38,762 bases of DNA from Actinomycetota bacterium (GCA_005885035.1 VAXZ01000115.1:1-38762), one strand, 5' to 3'; counted from the first letter of the stretch, positions 30,265 to 38,419 are shown. The notes: generated from the letters alone by a model not told the origin. A program made the numbers and translations.

Positions 30265-30698
30265 TGGCGCCGACGCTGAAGCCGCGCGTGCTGATCGTGG
30301 AAGACGACCCGGATCTCCTGGTCGTCCTTCGTGTGAACCTGACGGCGATGGGCGTCGAGCCGATCCTGGCGGGCGACGGGCGGACCGCGATCTCACGGAT
30401 CCAGTCCGAGCGCCCCGACGCCGTGATCCTCGACGTGATGCTTCCGGGGATCGACGGCTGGTCGGTGCTCGAAGACCTCCACGCGATGGGAGATCCGGTG
30501 CCGATCGTAGTGTGCTCCGCGAAGAAGGACGCCCAGGACATGGAGCGTGCGCGACAGCTGGGCGCGACGGGCTACATCGTGAAACCGTTCGACATCGACC
30601 GGTTGATCGACGCGGTGCTGGAGGCGACCGGACGGAGCCGCACGGTGGAACCCGGACGCGCGACCGAGCTCGGCATCGAACGGCCCGAGCTCGCCTGA
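30261..30698 (+). CDS. Single-domain response regulator
   Basis: The protein has 145 residues from the ATG overlapping the GAF gene stop. A receiver domain occupies residues 8-122: the acidic pair in VLIVEDDPDLL, the phospho-acceptor Asp in AVILDVMLPGIDGW, the switch Ser in VVCSAKKD and the Lys in YIVKPFDIDRL. After it come about 25 residues without an HTH, enzymatic or other known output domain. Such stand-alone receivers pass signals by protein binding. No histidine kinase lies in the window, so its phosphodonor is elsewhere. Confidence 0.93.
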   Translation: MMAPTLKPRVLIVEDDPDLLVVLRVNLTAMGVEPILAGDGRTAISRIQSERPDAVILDVMLPGIDGWSVLEDLHAMGDPVPIVVCSAKKDAQDMERARQLGATGYIVKPFDIDRLIDAVLEATGRSRTVEPGRATELGIERPELA

Positions 30699-30710
30699 CC
30701 GGCGTGCCGC

Positions 30711-30734
30711 GGCTCCCCCGTATCCTGGGGAGCC
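30711..30734 (+). promoter_or_regulatory. Hairpin over the hemE ribosome-binding site, containing a -10-like box
   Basis: GGCTCCCC (30711-30718) and GGGGAGCC (30727-30734) form a perfect 8-bp stem. The 3-prime arm holds GGGGAG, the only Shine-Dalgarno-like sequence before the hemE GTG at 30736. The loop ends in TATCCT (30721-30726), a good -10 box 9 nt before the GTG. Read-through RNA would hide the ribosome-binding site, while RNA started at the internal promoter would be almost leaderless. There is no T-run, so a terminator is less likely. Confidence 0.35.
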
Positions 30735-30735
30735 C

Positions 30736-31773
30736 GTGGCCCTTTCCGCCGAACGATTGCTCTGCGCACTGCGTCGAGAACCTGTCGACCGCACGCCGAT
30801 CTGGTTCATGCGCCAGGCCGGCCGCTACCTCCCCGAGTACCGCGACCTCCGGGGTGATCGCGACATCCTCGAGACGATCCGGATCCCAGACGAGGCCGTC
30901 GAGATCACGCTGCAGCCCCTCCGGCGGATGCCGCTCGACGCTGCGATCCTGTTCAGCGACATCGTGGTGCCGCTCGTCGCGATCGGGATCGCCTTTCGGA
31001 TCGAGGCCGGTCTCGGACCGGTGTTGGACGAGCCGTTCCGATCCCGGGCCGACATCGCGAGGCTCCGTGCGCTGGAGCCCGAGGCCGACGAGCCGTACAC
31101 GCTCGAGGCCGTCCGCGCCCTCGCGGGGGAGCTCCACGTGCCGTTGGTCGGCTTCGCGGGGGCGCCCTTCACCCTCGCGAGCTATCTGGTCGAAGGGGGC
31201 CCGAGCCGGGATCACGCCCGGACGAAGGCGCTGATGTTCGCCGATCCGCCCACGTGGGACGCCCTGATGGGGGCGCTCGTCGACGTGATCGTGCCCCATC
31301 TCCGGGCGCAGGTGGGGGCGGGCGCGAGCGCCCTGCAGGTCTTCGATCCGTGGGTCGGGGCGCTCGCGCCCGCTCCCTACCGCTCCGGCGTCCTGCCGTA
31401 CATGCGCCGATTGTTCGACGAGATCGCCGATCTTCCGGTCCAGGTGATCCATTTCGGTGTGGGAACGTCCGAGCTGCTCGAGCTGATGCGCGATGCCGGC
31501 GGCGACGCGATCGGGATCGATCACCGGATACCGCTGGACCGCGCCTGGGAGCGGCTCGGGCCCTCGATCGCGATCCAAGGCAACCTCGATCCCGCGGTGC
31601 TGTTGGCGCCGTGGGACGTGGTGGAACGCGAGGCGATCGACGTCCTCGAACGCGCCGGTGGTCGCCCGGGCCACGTCTTCAACCTCGGACACGGGGTCCT
31701 GCCGGACACGCCGGTCGAGTCGCTGCAGCGGCTGGTCGACCTCGTGCACGCGCGGACCGAACACGATGGGTGA
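30736..31773 (+). CDS. hemE: Uroporphyrinogen decarboxylase
   Basis: The protein has 345 residues, the normal length for HemE. Motifs are the N-terminal RTPIWFMRQAGRYLPEYR, which binds substrate carboxylates, ILFSDIVVPL with the catalytic Asp, GFAGAPFTLASYLVEGG, and the late VFNLGHGVLPDTP. It removes four acetate carboxyls from uroporphyrinogen III to give coproporphyrinogen III in the cytoplasm. It begins with a GTG in a 37-nt gap after the response regulator and overlaps the next gene by 8 nt (ATGGGTGA). It is the first gene of a three-gene haem unit. Confidence 0.96.
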   Translation: MALSAERLLCALRREPVDRTPIWFMRQAGRYLPEYRDLRGDRDILETIRIPDEAVEITLQPLRRMPLDAAILFSDIVVPLVAIGIAFRIEAGLGPVLDEPFRSRADIARLRALEPEADEPYTLEAVRALAGELHVPLVGFAGAPFTLASYLVEGGPSRDHARTKALMFADPPTWDALMGALVDVIVPHLRAQVGAGASALQVFDPWVGALAPAPYRSGVLPYMRRLFDEIADLPVQVIHFGVGTSELLELMRDAGGDAIGIDHRIPLDRAWERLGPSIAIQGNLDPAVLLAPWDVVEREAIDVLERAGGRPGHVFNLGHGVLPDTPVESLQRLVDLVHARTEHDG

Positions 31774-33160
31774 CGCGCCGACCCGCGTCGCCGTCGTCGG
31801 CGCCGGCGTCACCGGTCTGACGGTCGTCTTCCGGCTGCAGGTGGCGGACCCGTCGATCGATGTCGTCGTGCTGGAGGCGTCGCAGCGTCCCGGCGGGACG
31901 CTGCGAACGGTGGAGGTGGCCGGCATCCCGTTGGATGCCGGCCCCGATTCGTTCCTCGGGCGGAAGCCCTGGGCGACGGAGCTCTGCCACGAGCTCGGGC
32001 TCGAGACGACGAGACCGGCCGCGACCGGCACGTGGCTGTGGACGCATACCGGGCTCGTTCCCTATCCGGTGGGCACGGCGTTCGGGATCCCGGGCGACCT
32101 CGGCGACCTCTTCCACTGGAGTGGCCTCTCCGGTCGCGGCCGTCGTCGCGCGCTCCGCGACCTGGTGATCCGGAAGCGACGCGAGGACGGGGACGAGACG
32201 CTCGGCGGGCTCCTTCGCCGACGGCTCGGGGATGAGGCCACCGACAGGGCGCTGGCTCCGATCCTCTCGGGGTTGTTCGGCGGCGACGTCGACACGCTGT
32301 CGGCCGACGCGACGTTCCCAGAGCTCCACCGGTGGGAACGGGCGCAGGGCTCGCTGATCCGGGGGGCGCAGGCCGCCCTTCGCGACGCGAAGGGCGGCGG
32401 GCCTCGGCCTCCCATGTTCGTGCGGCCCCGGGACGGGGCCGCACGACTCACCGACGAGCTCGCCGGACGAGCGGATGATCGCCTGCGCCTCGGCTCGCGC
32501 GTGGAAGCGATCGCGCGCGAGGACGACCGCTGGGTCCTCCGCACCGCATCCGGTTCCGTCCATGCGGATGCGGTCGTGTTGGCGGTCGGTCCCGCAACGA
32601 CGCGGCGGTTGCTCGAGCCGGTCGCTCGCGACGTGTCCGCCGATCTGGCCGAGATCCCCGTCGTGTCCGTCGGCGTCGTGCTGCTCGTCTACCGGGAGGG
32701 GAGCGCCGAGCAGCTCCCCGGCGGCACCGGCTTCGTCGTCCCGCGTGGCGAAGCCCCGATGGCCGCGTGCGGGCTCGTCTCGGAGACGTGGCCGGAACCG
32801 GCGTTCGGATCGCGTGCCGTCGTTCGATGCACGGTCGGCGGTGCCGGTGAGGAGGACATGCTCGATGCGGACGATGCTGACATCGTCCGCGCGTGCACCA
32901 GCCACCTCGCCGCCCTCCTCCCGTTACCGCAGGAGGCCGACGCCGCCGTCGTGGTCCGCTGGCCCGGCGCGGTGCCGCGCTACCTCCTCGGACACCTCGA
33001 GCGGGTCGCTCGCATCCGCGAACATCTGCCGCCGGGTATCTTCGTGACCGGACAGGCCTACGACGGGATCGACGTCGCCGGATGCGTCCGCGGCGCCACC
33101 GAGGCCGCCGAGGCCGCCCGGCACTTCGTCGATGCGACGCGCAAGGAGCGGACGGCATGA
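31766..33160 (+). CDS. hemY: Coproporphyrinogen/protoporphyrinogen oxidase (HemY/CgoX type)
   Basis: The protein has 464 residues from MGDAPTRVAVVGAGV at 31766; the track begins inside hemE in the same frame. An N-terminal FAD-binding Rossmann motif (VAVVGAGVTGLTVVFRL), the substrate-side SFLGRKPWATELCHELGL, SGLFGGDVDTLSADATFPEL and a C-terminal FAD motif, GIFVTGQAYDGIDVAGCVRG, match HemY. In Gram-positive bacteria with HemQ this enzyme oxidises coproporphyrinogen III to coproporphyrin III with oxygen (CgoX). That is the more likely reaction here because hemQ follows directly (ATGA overlap). It is probably membrane-associated, though no transmembrane helix is visible. Confidence 0.93.
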   Translation: MGDAPTRVAVVGAGVTGLTVVFRLQVADPSIDVVVLEASQRPGGTLRTVEVAGIPLDAGPDSFLGRKPWATELCHELGLETTRPAATGTWLWTHTGLVPYPVGTAFGIPGDLGDLFHWSGLSGRGRRRALRDLVIRKRREDGDETLGGLLRRRLGDEATDRALAPILSGLFGGDVDTLSADATFPELHRWERAQGSLIRGAQAALRDAKGGGPRPPMFVRPRDGAARLTDELAGRADDRLRLGSRVEAIAREDDRWVLRTASGSVHADAVVLAVGPATTRRLLEPVARDVSADLAEIPVVSVGVVLLVYREGSAEQLPGGTGFVVPRGEAPMAACGLVSETWPEPAFGSRAVVRCTVGGAGEEDMLDADDADIVRACTSHLAALLPLPQEADAAVVVRWPGAVPRYLLGHLERVARIREHLPPGIFVTGQAYDGIDVAGCVRGATEAAEAARHFVDATRKERTA

Positions 33161-33834
33161 CCGAGACGATCTACACGCTCTATCCGGTCTTCGCTGCGAC
33201 ACGGGAGCTGCGGGATCGGTTCGCCGACGAGAAGGACCGCGCCCGCGCGGTGAGCGAGCTCGAGGAGCTCTTCAAGCGTTGGGGGGACGACGTCCGGGTG
33301 CGTGGCACCTATTCGACCGTGGGGTTCCGATCCGACGCCAACCTGATGCTCTGGCTGTCGGCCGGCTCCGCCGAGGAGCTTCAGCGTGCCGTCGTCGAGT
33401 TCCGCCGGACCGAGCTGGGTGACGGGTTGACGCTCGCGTGGACGTTCATGGGGGTCGTCAAGCCTGCCGAGTTCGCCCCCGATCACCGACCCGCGTTCGT
33501 CAAGGGGGATCCTCCGCAGACGTACCTGTGCGTGTACCCCTTCGTACGCACGCCTGAGTGGTACCTCCTTCCGAAGGAGGAGCGGGCCGCCCTGCTCCGG
33601 GACCACGGGGCGGCGGGCCGCGAGTTCCCCGAGGTGCTCGGGAACACGACGAACGCCTTCGGGCTGGGCGACTGGGAGTGGATCTTGGCCTTCGAGTCCC
33701 CCACGCTCGACTCGATCGTGGAGGTGATCCGCCGGCTGCGGGAGACGGAAGCTCGGCGTTACGTGAAGGTGGAGGTCCCCTTCATCACCGGGATCCGCAA
33801 GTCCGTCGCGGACGTCATCGACGACCTGGTCTGA
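33157..33834 (+). CDS. hemQ: Coproheme decarboxylase (HemQ/ChdC, chlorite dismutase family)
   Basis: The protein has 225 residues from an ATG overlapping the hemY stop. The chlorite dismutase-like fold shows YTLYPVFAATRELR at the N-terminus, TYSTVGFRSDANLMLWL, and the block YLCVYPFVRTPEWYLLP (residues 123-139) with the Tyr region that drives radical decarboxylation in HemQ. NAFGLGDWEWILAFE and VPFITGIRK follow. The Clade without the chlorite-splitting distal Arg is decarboxylating; the enzyme converts iron coproporphyrin to haem b. With HemE and HemY this defines the coproporphyrin-dependent pathway. The ferrochelatase (hemH/CpfC), which acts between HemY and HemQ, is not in this window. Confidence 0.93.
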   Translation: MTETIYTLYPVFAATRELRDRFADEKDRARAVSELEELFKRWGDDVRVRGTYSTVGFRSDANLMLWLSAGSAEELQRAVVEFRRTELGDGLTLAWTFMGVVKPAEFAPDHRPAFVKGDPPQTYLCVYPFVRTPEWYLLPKEERAALLRDHGAAGREFPEVLGNTTNAFGLGDWEWILAFESPTLDSIVEVIRRLRETEARRYVKVEVPFITGIRKSVADVIDDLV

Positions 33835-33838
33835 GCGC

Positions 33839-34636
33839 TTAGCGCAGCAGCGAGGCGGTGTGATCGGGCACGTACCTGTACAGGTCCTTCGGAGGGCGGA
33901 GGTAGCCGTCGTCGGACTGCCGCGGCGGCAGCTCGATCTTGGGTTCCGGTTTCGGCTCCCACGGGATCCGTGAGAGGAGATGCGCGATGCAGTTGAGTCG
34001 CGCGCGCTTCTTGTCGTCGGCTTCCACGACGAACCATGGCGCCTCGGGGATGTCGGTGTGGACGAACATCTCGTCCTTCGCGCGTGAGTAGTCGACCCAC
34101 CGCGAGCGCGCGTAGAGATCGGTGTCGGAGAGCTTCCACCTCCGCACCGGATCGTCCACGCGCTTGCGGAACCGGCGCTCCTGCTCTTCGTCCGACACGG
34201 AGAACCAGTACTTGATCAGGACGATGCCGTCCTCCACGAGGAGCCGCTCGAAGATCGGGCATTGCCGGAGGAACCGCTGGTACTGCTGCGGGGTGCAGAA
34301 CCCGAGCACGTGCTCGATGCCGGCGCGGTTGTACCAGGACCGGTCGAAGAGGACGGTCTCGCCGCCGGTGGGCAGGTTGGCGATGTAGCGCTGGAAGTAC
34401 CACTCGCCCTGCTCGCGTTCGGTCGGCTTCGGTAGCGCAACGTGCTTCGTGATCCGGGGGTTCAGGTGCTCCGTGATCCTCTTGATCACGCCTCCCTTGC
34501 CGGCGGCGTCCCTTCCCTCGAACACGACGGCGACCCGCGCCTTCGTGTCGTAGATCCACTCCTCCATCTTCACGAGCTCTTCTTGGAGTCGTGCCAGCTC
34601 GCGTTCGTAGATCTTGTTCGGGATCTTCTCGACCAT
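33839..34636 (-). CDS. ppk2: Polyphosphate kinase 2
   Basis: The protein has 265 residues, a single-domain PPK2. Walker A is VVFEGRDAAGKGGVIKRI. FDRSWYNRAGIEHVLGF is the Walker B/lid-region signature, IKYWFSVSDEEQERRF follows, and the lid module has WKLSDTDLYARSRWVDYSRA. PPK2 transfers phosphate between polyphosphate and nucleotides, usually making ATP or GTP from polyphosphate. Which nucleotide it prefers (class I, II or III) cannot be told by eye. It converges with hemQ at a 4-nt gap and starts 11 nt after the HAD gene stop, with TAGACT 8 nt before its ATG. Confidence 0.94.
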   Translation of the reverse strand: MVEKIPNKIYERELARLQEELVKMEEWIYDTKARVAVVFEGRDAAGKGGVIKRITEHLNPRITKHVALPKPTEREQGEWYFQRYIANLPTGGETVLFDRSWYNRAGIEHVLGFCTPQQYQRFLRQCPIFERLLVEDGIVLIKYWFSVSDEEQERRFRKRVDDPVRRWKLSDTDLYARSRWVDYSRAKDEMFVHTDIPEAPWFVVEADDKKRARLNCIAHLLSRIPWEPKPEPKIELPPRQSDDGYLRPPKDLYRYVPDHTASLLR

Positions 34637-34644
34637 GGCAAGCG

Positions 34645-34650
34645 AGTCTA
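34645..34650 (-). promoter_or_regulatory. -10-like box before ppk2
   Basis: TAGACT matches T1, A2, A4 and T6 and lies 8 nt before the ATG at 34636. It overlaps the stop codon of the HAD gene, allowing separate expression of ppk2. Confidence 0.35.
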
Positions 34651-35346
34651 CGCGTGAGAAGGGGGACGCTCTTCTCGGCCTTCGCTAGCCGATCCGAGCA
34701 GTGCCGCGAGATCCGTGATCACACGGTGACCGTTCGTCGATGGGGCGAACCCCTCCGGCGGATGCGCGTCGGGTCGGATGATCAAGCGCGTGTCGATCCC
34801 CAGCGCACGGGCGCCGTCGCAGTAGTCGGCCTGGTCGTCGACGAAGATCGCGTCCGCGGCCTGGCTCCCGACCGCATCGAGCGCGGCCCGATAGATCGCG
34901 GGCTGCGGCTTGCGGGCCCCCACCTCGAACGACAGGATCAGCGCGTCGAACTCCCGCTCCAGGTCGAGCCGGGCGACGACCGGTCGCGTGTTGTTCGAGC
35001 AGTTGCTCACGAGCACCGTTCGCACCCCCTCCGCTCGGAGCGCCCGAACGGTCGGGATCGAGTCCTCGAACAGACGGATACCGGTCGTCATGAACTCGCG
35101 CTCGATCCGGACCAGCTCCCGGATCTGTTCCGCATCGTGGGTGAGGCCGGCGGCCTCCAGCACGGCTCGCGTGTCCTCCTCTTCCGTCGCGAACGCCCCG
35201 ACGCTCCGGTCCGGCCGCGTCTGGTCGAACGCGCGCCCGAGCGTCGTCGGATCCATGTCCACGTGGCTGGCCAGCAGATCCCGCCACAGGTGCCAATCGC
35301 TCGCGACGAGCGTGTCGTAGAGATCGATCAGGACGGCGCGGGGCAT
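34648..35346 (-). CDS. HAD-superfamily hydrolase
   Basis: The protein has 232 residues from MPRAVLIDLYDTLV; the track extends it over the promoter region. HAD motifs are motif I LIDLYDTL with nucleophile Asp8, motif II VLVSNCSNN, Lys in EVGARKPQPAIY, and motif IV IFVDDQADYC with two metal aspartates. At the +2 position of motif I the usual acid is Tyr10, as in L-2-haloacid dehalogenases. Asp11 sits one place later where Gly is usual. This makes a phosphatase role less certain. A mobile helical cap of about 80 residues (C1 type) lies between motifs I and II. The substrate is unknown. The start is set by TATCCT 6 nt upstream. Confidence 0.88.
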   Translation of the reverse strand: MPRAVLIDLYDTLVASDWHLWRDLLASHVDMDPTTLGRAFDQTRPDRSVGAFATEEEDTRAVLEAAGLTHDAEQIRELVRIEREFMTTGIRLFEDSIPTVRALRAEGVRTVLVSNCSNNTRPVVARLDLEREFDALILSFEVGARKPQPAIYRAALDAVGSQAADAIFVDDQADYCDGARALGIDTRLIIRPDAHPPEGFAPSTNGHRVITDLAALLGSASEGREERPPSHA

Positions 35347-35352
35347 GCAGCA

Positions 35353-35358
35353 AGGATA
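35353..35358 (-). promoter_or_regulatory. -10 box before the HAD gene
   Basis: TATCCT is 6 nt before the ATG at 35346, placing +1 on the start codon. It is one half of a divergent promoter pair in a 58-bp gap. Confidence 0.4.
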
Positions 35359-35391
35359 GGGGCGTCCGCGGGGCCCCCGTTCCGCCCTTCG

Positions 35392-35397
35392 TAGACT
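35392..35397 (+). promoter_or_regulatory. -10 box before the AlkZ-like gene
   Basis: TAGACT, the same hexamer as before ppk2, is 7 nt before the ATG at 35405. It faces the HAD promoter. Confidence 0.4.
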
Positions 35398-35404
35398 CGG
35401 CCCG

Positions 35405-36520
35405 ATGGCCCGCGCGGCGACCCTCACCGACGAACAGGTGCGCCGAGCGAGGACCGCTGCACAGCTCCTGCACCGGCCCGGTAGACGCTCCGTGGCCGAC
35501 CTCGTGTCCCATCTGACCGGTGTGCAGGCGCAGGTCCTCTCGGCCGCGAGCCTGGCGCTCCGAGCGCGCCGGGCGGGGCTCGCCGCGGCGGCCGTCGACC
35601 GCGCACGGGTCCGCGACCGCTCGATCGTGCTGTGCTGGGCGATGCGTGGCACGCTCCATCTGATCACTGCCGACGATCACGCGTGGCTGGTGCCGCTCGT
35701 GATCGAGCGACGGATCGCCAACGCCCACCGGCGTCTCCGCCAGGAGGGCGTCGGCGGGGACCAACCGAAGAAGGCGCTCCGAGCGATCGAGCGGATGCTC
35801 GATCGCGAGGGCCCGCTCCGGCGAGCGGAGATCGAGGAGCGGCTCCGGCGCCAGGGGATCCGCACCGAGGGCCAAGCGATCGCCCACCTCGTCTGGCTCG
35901 CTGCCGCAGAGGGCACGATCTGCTATGGGCCCGACCGTGATGGAGAGCGGTGCTTCGTGCTCGTCCGCGACTGGCTCGGGGGAGCGGCGACGGCGATGGA
36001 ACCGGGGTCCGCGCTCCACGAGCTCGTCGTGCGCTACCTGGGCGCGCACGCCCCCGCGGAGCCGGCGGACCTCACGACGTGGTCGGGGATCGCCCTCGCC
36101 GATGCGCGCCGCGGTTGGCGGGACGTCGAGGACCGCCTGGTCGAGGTTCCGACGGAGCGCGGGCCGCGGTGGGCGCTCCGGAGCGCGATCCCGCCGACCC
36201 CGGAGGAGGTGGTCAGGCTGCTACCCGCCTTCGACGAGTACCTGCTCGGGTGGAAGGACCGGAAGCTGATCGCGCCCGCCTCAGGCTGGAAGATGATCCA
36301 GCGCGGCGGAGGCTGGTTGCACCCGGTGGTCCTTCTCGACGGAAGGGCCGTGGGGACATGGACATCGGAGCGCACGGCCGACGGGCTCCGTGTGGACGTG
36401 AGCCCCTTCGGACCGTTGGCTCCTGCGCTCCGTCGCCGCATCGAGGAGGAGGCGCGAGACATCGGCAGGTTCCTGAAGGCCGAGATCAGGACGTCCTACC
36501 CGAAGAGGTCGGCGAGGTAA
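35405..36520 (+). CDS. Winged-helix DNA-binding protein, AlkZ/YcaQ-like (HTH_42)
   Basis: The protein has 371 residues and belongs to the winged-helix (HTH_42) family that includes AlkZ and YcaQ DNA glycosylases. SHLTGVQAQVLSAASLALRA carries a QxQ motif (Gln41, Gln43), which is catalytic in AlkZ enzymes that unhook alkylated bases and interstrand crosslinks. Also seen are VLCWAMRGTLHLITADDHAW, LRRAEIEERLRRQGI (a winged helix) and LLPAFDEYLLGWKDR, all usual for the family. AlkZ homologues often sit in antibiotic clusters as self-resistance genes; here the neighbours are a HAD hydrolase and a helicase, so general DNA repair is more likely. Its end overlaps the convergent helicase gene by 25 nt. 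Confidence 0.86.
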   Translation: MARAATLTDEQVRRARTAAQLLHRPGRRSVADLVSHLTGVQAQVLSAASLALRARRAGLAAAAVDRARVRDRSIVLCWAMRGTLHLITADDHAWLVPLVIERRIANAHRRLRQEGVGGDQPKKALRAIERMLDREGPLRRAEIEERLRRQGIRTEGQAIAHLVWLAAAEGTICYGPDRDGERCFVLVRDWLGGAATAMEPGSALHELVVRYLGAHAPAEPADLTTWSGIALADARRGWRDVEDRLVEVPTERGPRWALRSAIPPTPEEVVRLLPAFDEYLLGWKDRKLIAPASGWKMIQRGGGWLHPVVLLDGRAVGTWTSERTADGLRVDVSPFGPLAPALRRRIEEEARDIGRFLKAEIRTSYPKRSAR

Positions 36521-38409
36521 GCGTCGACCCCGGCAGACCCGGTGACGGGGGCGAGGAGGTCGTCGCGGACGTCGACGACCGGCCCACTCGCATCCAGGTG
36601 GGCGCGTACCTCCTCGGGATCGAGGAACCGCGACACCAGGCCGTACATATGGACGTCGTCGCGGGGCTTCTGCCGACGGTAGTAGCGCTGGGGGTACGAG
36701 ATCGTCAGGGCGTTGCGCGCACGGGTGAGGGCGACGTACAGGAGCCGACGCTCCTCCTCGAGCTCCTCGTCGTCACCGGCCGCCATGTCGCTCGGGATGT
36801 TGCCGTCGGACGCGTGGATCACGTGGACGACGTCCCACTCCAGGCCCTTCGCGGAGTGGATCGTGGACAGGATCAGGTAGTCCTCGTCCAACAGCGGCGC
36901 CCCGGCGAGGTCCGCCGTGGAGGCGGGCGGATCCAGGGTGAGCTCGGCGAGGAACCGGCCCCGTGACTCGTATCCGCGGGCGAGGTGCGTGAGCTGTTCG
37001 AGGTCGGCGGATCGGGAACCCGGCGAGTCGTACTTCCGGGCGATCACGGGCTCGAGGTACGCCCGGAGCCGTTCCAGCTGCGCGGCGGGGGCCATCGAGG
37101 CTTCGTCCCGGCAGCCGTCGAGTGCCGATCGGAGCTCGCGGATCCCATCGCCGGCGCCCTTCGGGACCGCGACCGGCTCCTCGAGGAAGTGGCGCAACGG
37201 CATGGACGGGTCGTCGGATCCGAGGAGACCCAGATCGTTCATCACGTTCCGCGCCGCCGTCGGTCCGATCCCCTCGGGGAGCTGGAGCACGCGGAACCAC
37301 TCCAGGCGATCGGAATGGTGCGCTGCGCGGAAGAGGACGGCCTGTTCCTTCAGCGGCACCCCGCGTTCGCGGTGCTCCAGGACCGATCGGCAGACGGCCT
37401 CGGCCTCGTCGGCATCGTCCACGCATGCGCACAGCGCGGGACGCTCGCCGTCGGTGCGCTCGGTCCAGAGGGACTTGTCGTGACGTTCCGCGGCGAGCGA
37501 GATCACCGCGTTCGACAACCGGAGGATCGCCGTGGTCGAGCGGTAGTTCCGTTCGAGCTTCACGACGGTGGCGCCGGGGAACCGGTCCGGGAAGTCCAGG
37601 ATGTTCCGGACGGTCGCGGCGCGGAACCCGTAGATCGCCTGGGCGTCGTCGCCCACCACCGTTAGGTTGCGGTCCGTCCCGCCGTGTCGCATGGCCGCGA
37701 GGATGTCTGCCTGGATCGCGTTCGTGTCCTGGTACTCATCCACGAGGACGTGGTCGAACAGCTGCGCGAGCTGCGATCCGGCGACCGGTGACGCCGCGAG
37801 CGCCTTCCAGAACAGGAGCAGGTCGTCGTAGTCGAGCGTCTGTTGGGCGCGCTTGCGCTCGACGTACGCGCGGAAGATCAGGCGGATCCCGTCCACGTCG
37901 TCGACGCACCACGGGTACCACCGTTGGACGACGTCGTCGAGCTTGACCCCCGCGTTGACGACGCGCGAATGGATCGCGGCGAGCGTGTCCTTCCGCGGGA
38001 AGCGCCGGCCGCGCGCCGCGAACCCGAGCTCTTCCCGCAGGAGGTTCATCACGTCTGCACCGTCGGCCTGATCGAGGACGGTGAACGCGGGGGACAGGCC
38101 GAGCGCGCGGCCGTTGATCCGCAGGAGCCGGTTCGCGACCGCGTGGAAGGTCCCGCCCCAGACGCGACCCGCGTCGGCGCGCCCGGTCATGCGCTGCGCC
38201 CGGTCGACGAGGTCCTTCGCCGCGCGCCGGCTGTAGGTGAGCAAGAGGATCCGTTCCGGCGGGACCGCGCGCTCGGTGACGAGCCAGGCCACCCGAGCGG
38301 CGAGCGTCGTCGTCTTCCCGGTGCCGGCGCCCGCCACGATCAGCAGTGGCCCGTCGCCGTGCGTCGCTGCCGCCCGCTGTTCCGGGTTCAGCTCACCCGT
38401 GTCGAACAT
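36496..38409 (-). CDS. UvrD/Rep-type ATP-dependent DNA helicase lacking part of domain 2A
   Basis: The protein has 637 residues from MFDTGELNPEQRAAATHGDG; the track adds an upstream extension. Superfamily I motifs are present: Q motif LNPEQRAA, Walker A VAGAGTGKTTT, LLLTYSRRAAKDL, GTFHAVANRLL, DEYQDTN, VVGDDAQAIYGFRAA, LERNYRSTTAIL, STIHSAKGLEWDVV, and EEERRLLYVALTRAR. After VLFRAAHHSDRLE (residue 370) the protein jumps to WFRVLQLPEGIGP. Relatives have about 40 more residues there (an ELTRRNIPF-GGLKF-AHVKDVLALLR-type stretch). That segment belongs to the 2A domain and helps contact DNA. An in-frame deletion or assembly fault near 37300 is likely; helicase activity is in doubt. Confidence 0.92.
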   Translation of the reverse strand: MFDTGELNPEQRAAATHGDGPLLIVAGAGTGKTTTLAARVAWLVTERAVPPERILLLTYSRRAAKDLVDRAQRMTGRADAGRVWGGTFHAVANRLLRINGRALGLSPAFTVLDQADGADVMNLLREELGFAARGRRFPRKDTLAAIHSRVVNAGVKLDDVVQRWYPWCVDDVDGIRLIFRAYVERKRAQQTLDYDDLLLFWKALAASPVAGSQLAQLFDHVLVDEYQDTNAIQADILAAMRHGGTDRNLTVVGDDAQAIYGFRAATVRNILDFPDRFPGATVVKLERNYRSTTAILRLSNAVISLAAERHDKSLWTERTDGERPALCACVDDADEAEAVCRSVLEHRERGVPLKEQAVLFRAAHHSDRLEWFRVLQLPEGIGPTAARNVMNDLGLLGSDDPSMPLRHFLEEPVAVPKGAGDGIRELRSALDGCRDEASMAPAAQLERLRAYLEPVIARKYDSPGSRSADLEQLTHLARGYESRGRFLAELTLDPPASTADLAGAPLLDEDYLILSTIHSAKGLEWDVVHVIHASDGNIPSDMAAGDDEELEEERRLLYVALTRARNALTISYPQRYYRRQKPRDDVHMYGLVSRFLDPEEVRAHLDASGPVVDVRDDLLAPVTGSAGVDAYLADLFG

Positions 38410-38419
38410 GTGTTCGAGG

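Noticed and set aside
27655-32031. A 1458-codon minus-strand ORF across five plus-strand genes
   Set aside because: It is antisense to the oxidoreductase, GAF, receiver, hemE and hemY genes, all of which have clear family motifs. Its translation is rich in Arg, Asp and His repeats with no domain, as expected for the shadow frame of GC-rich genes.
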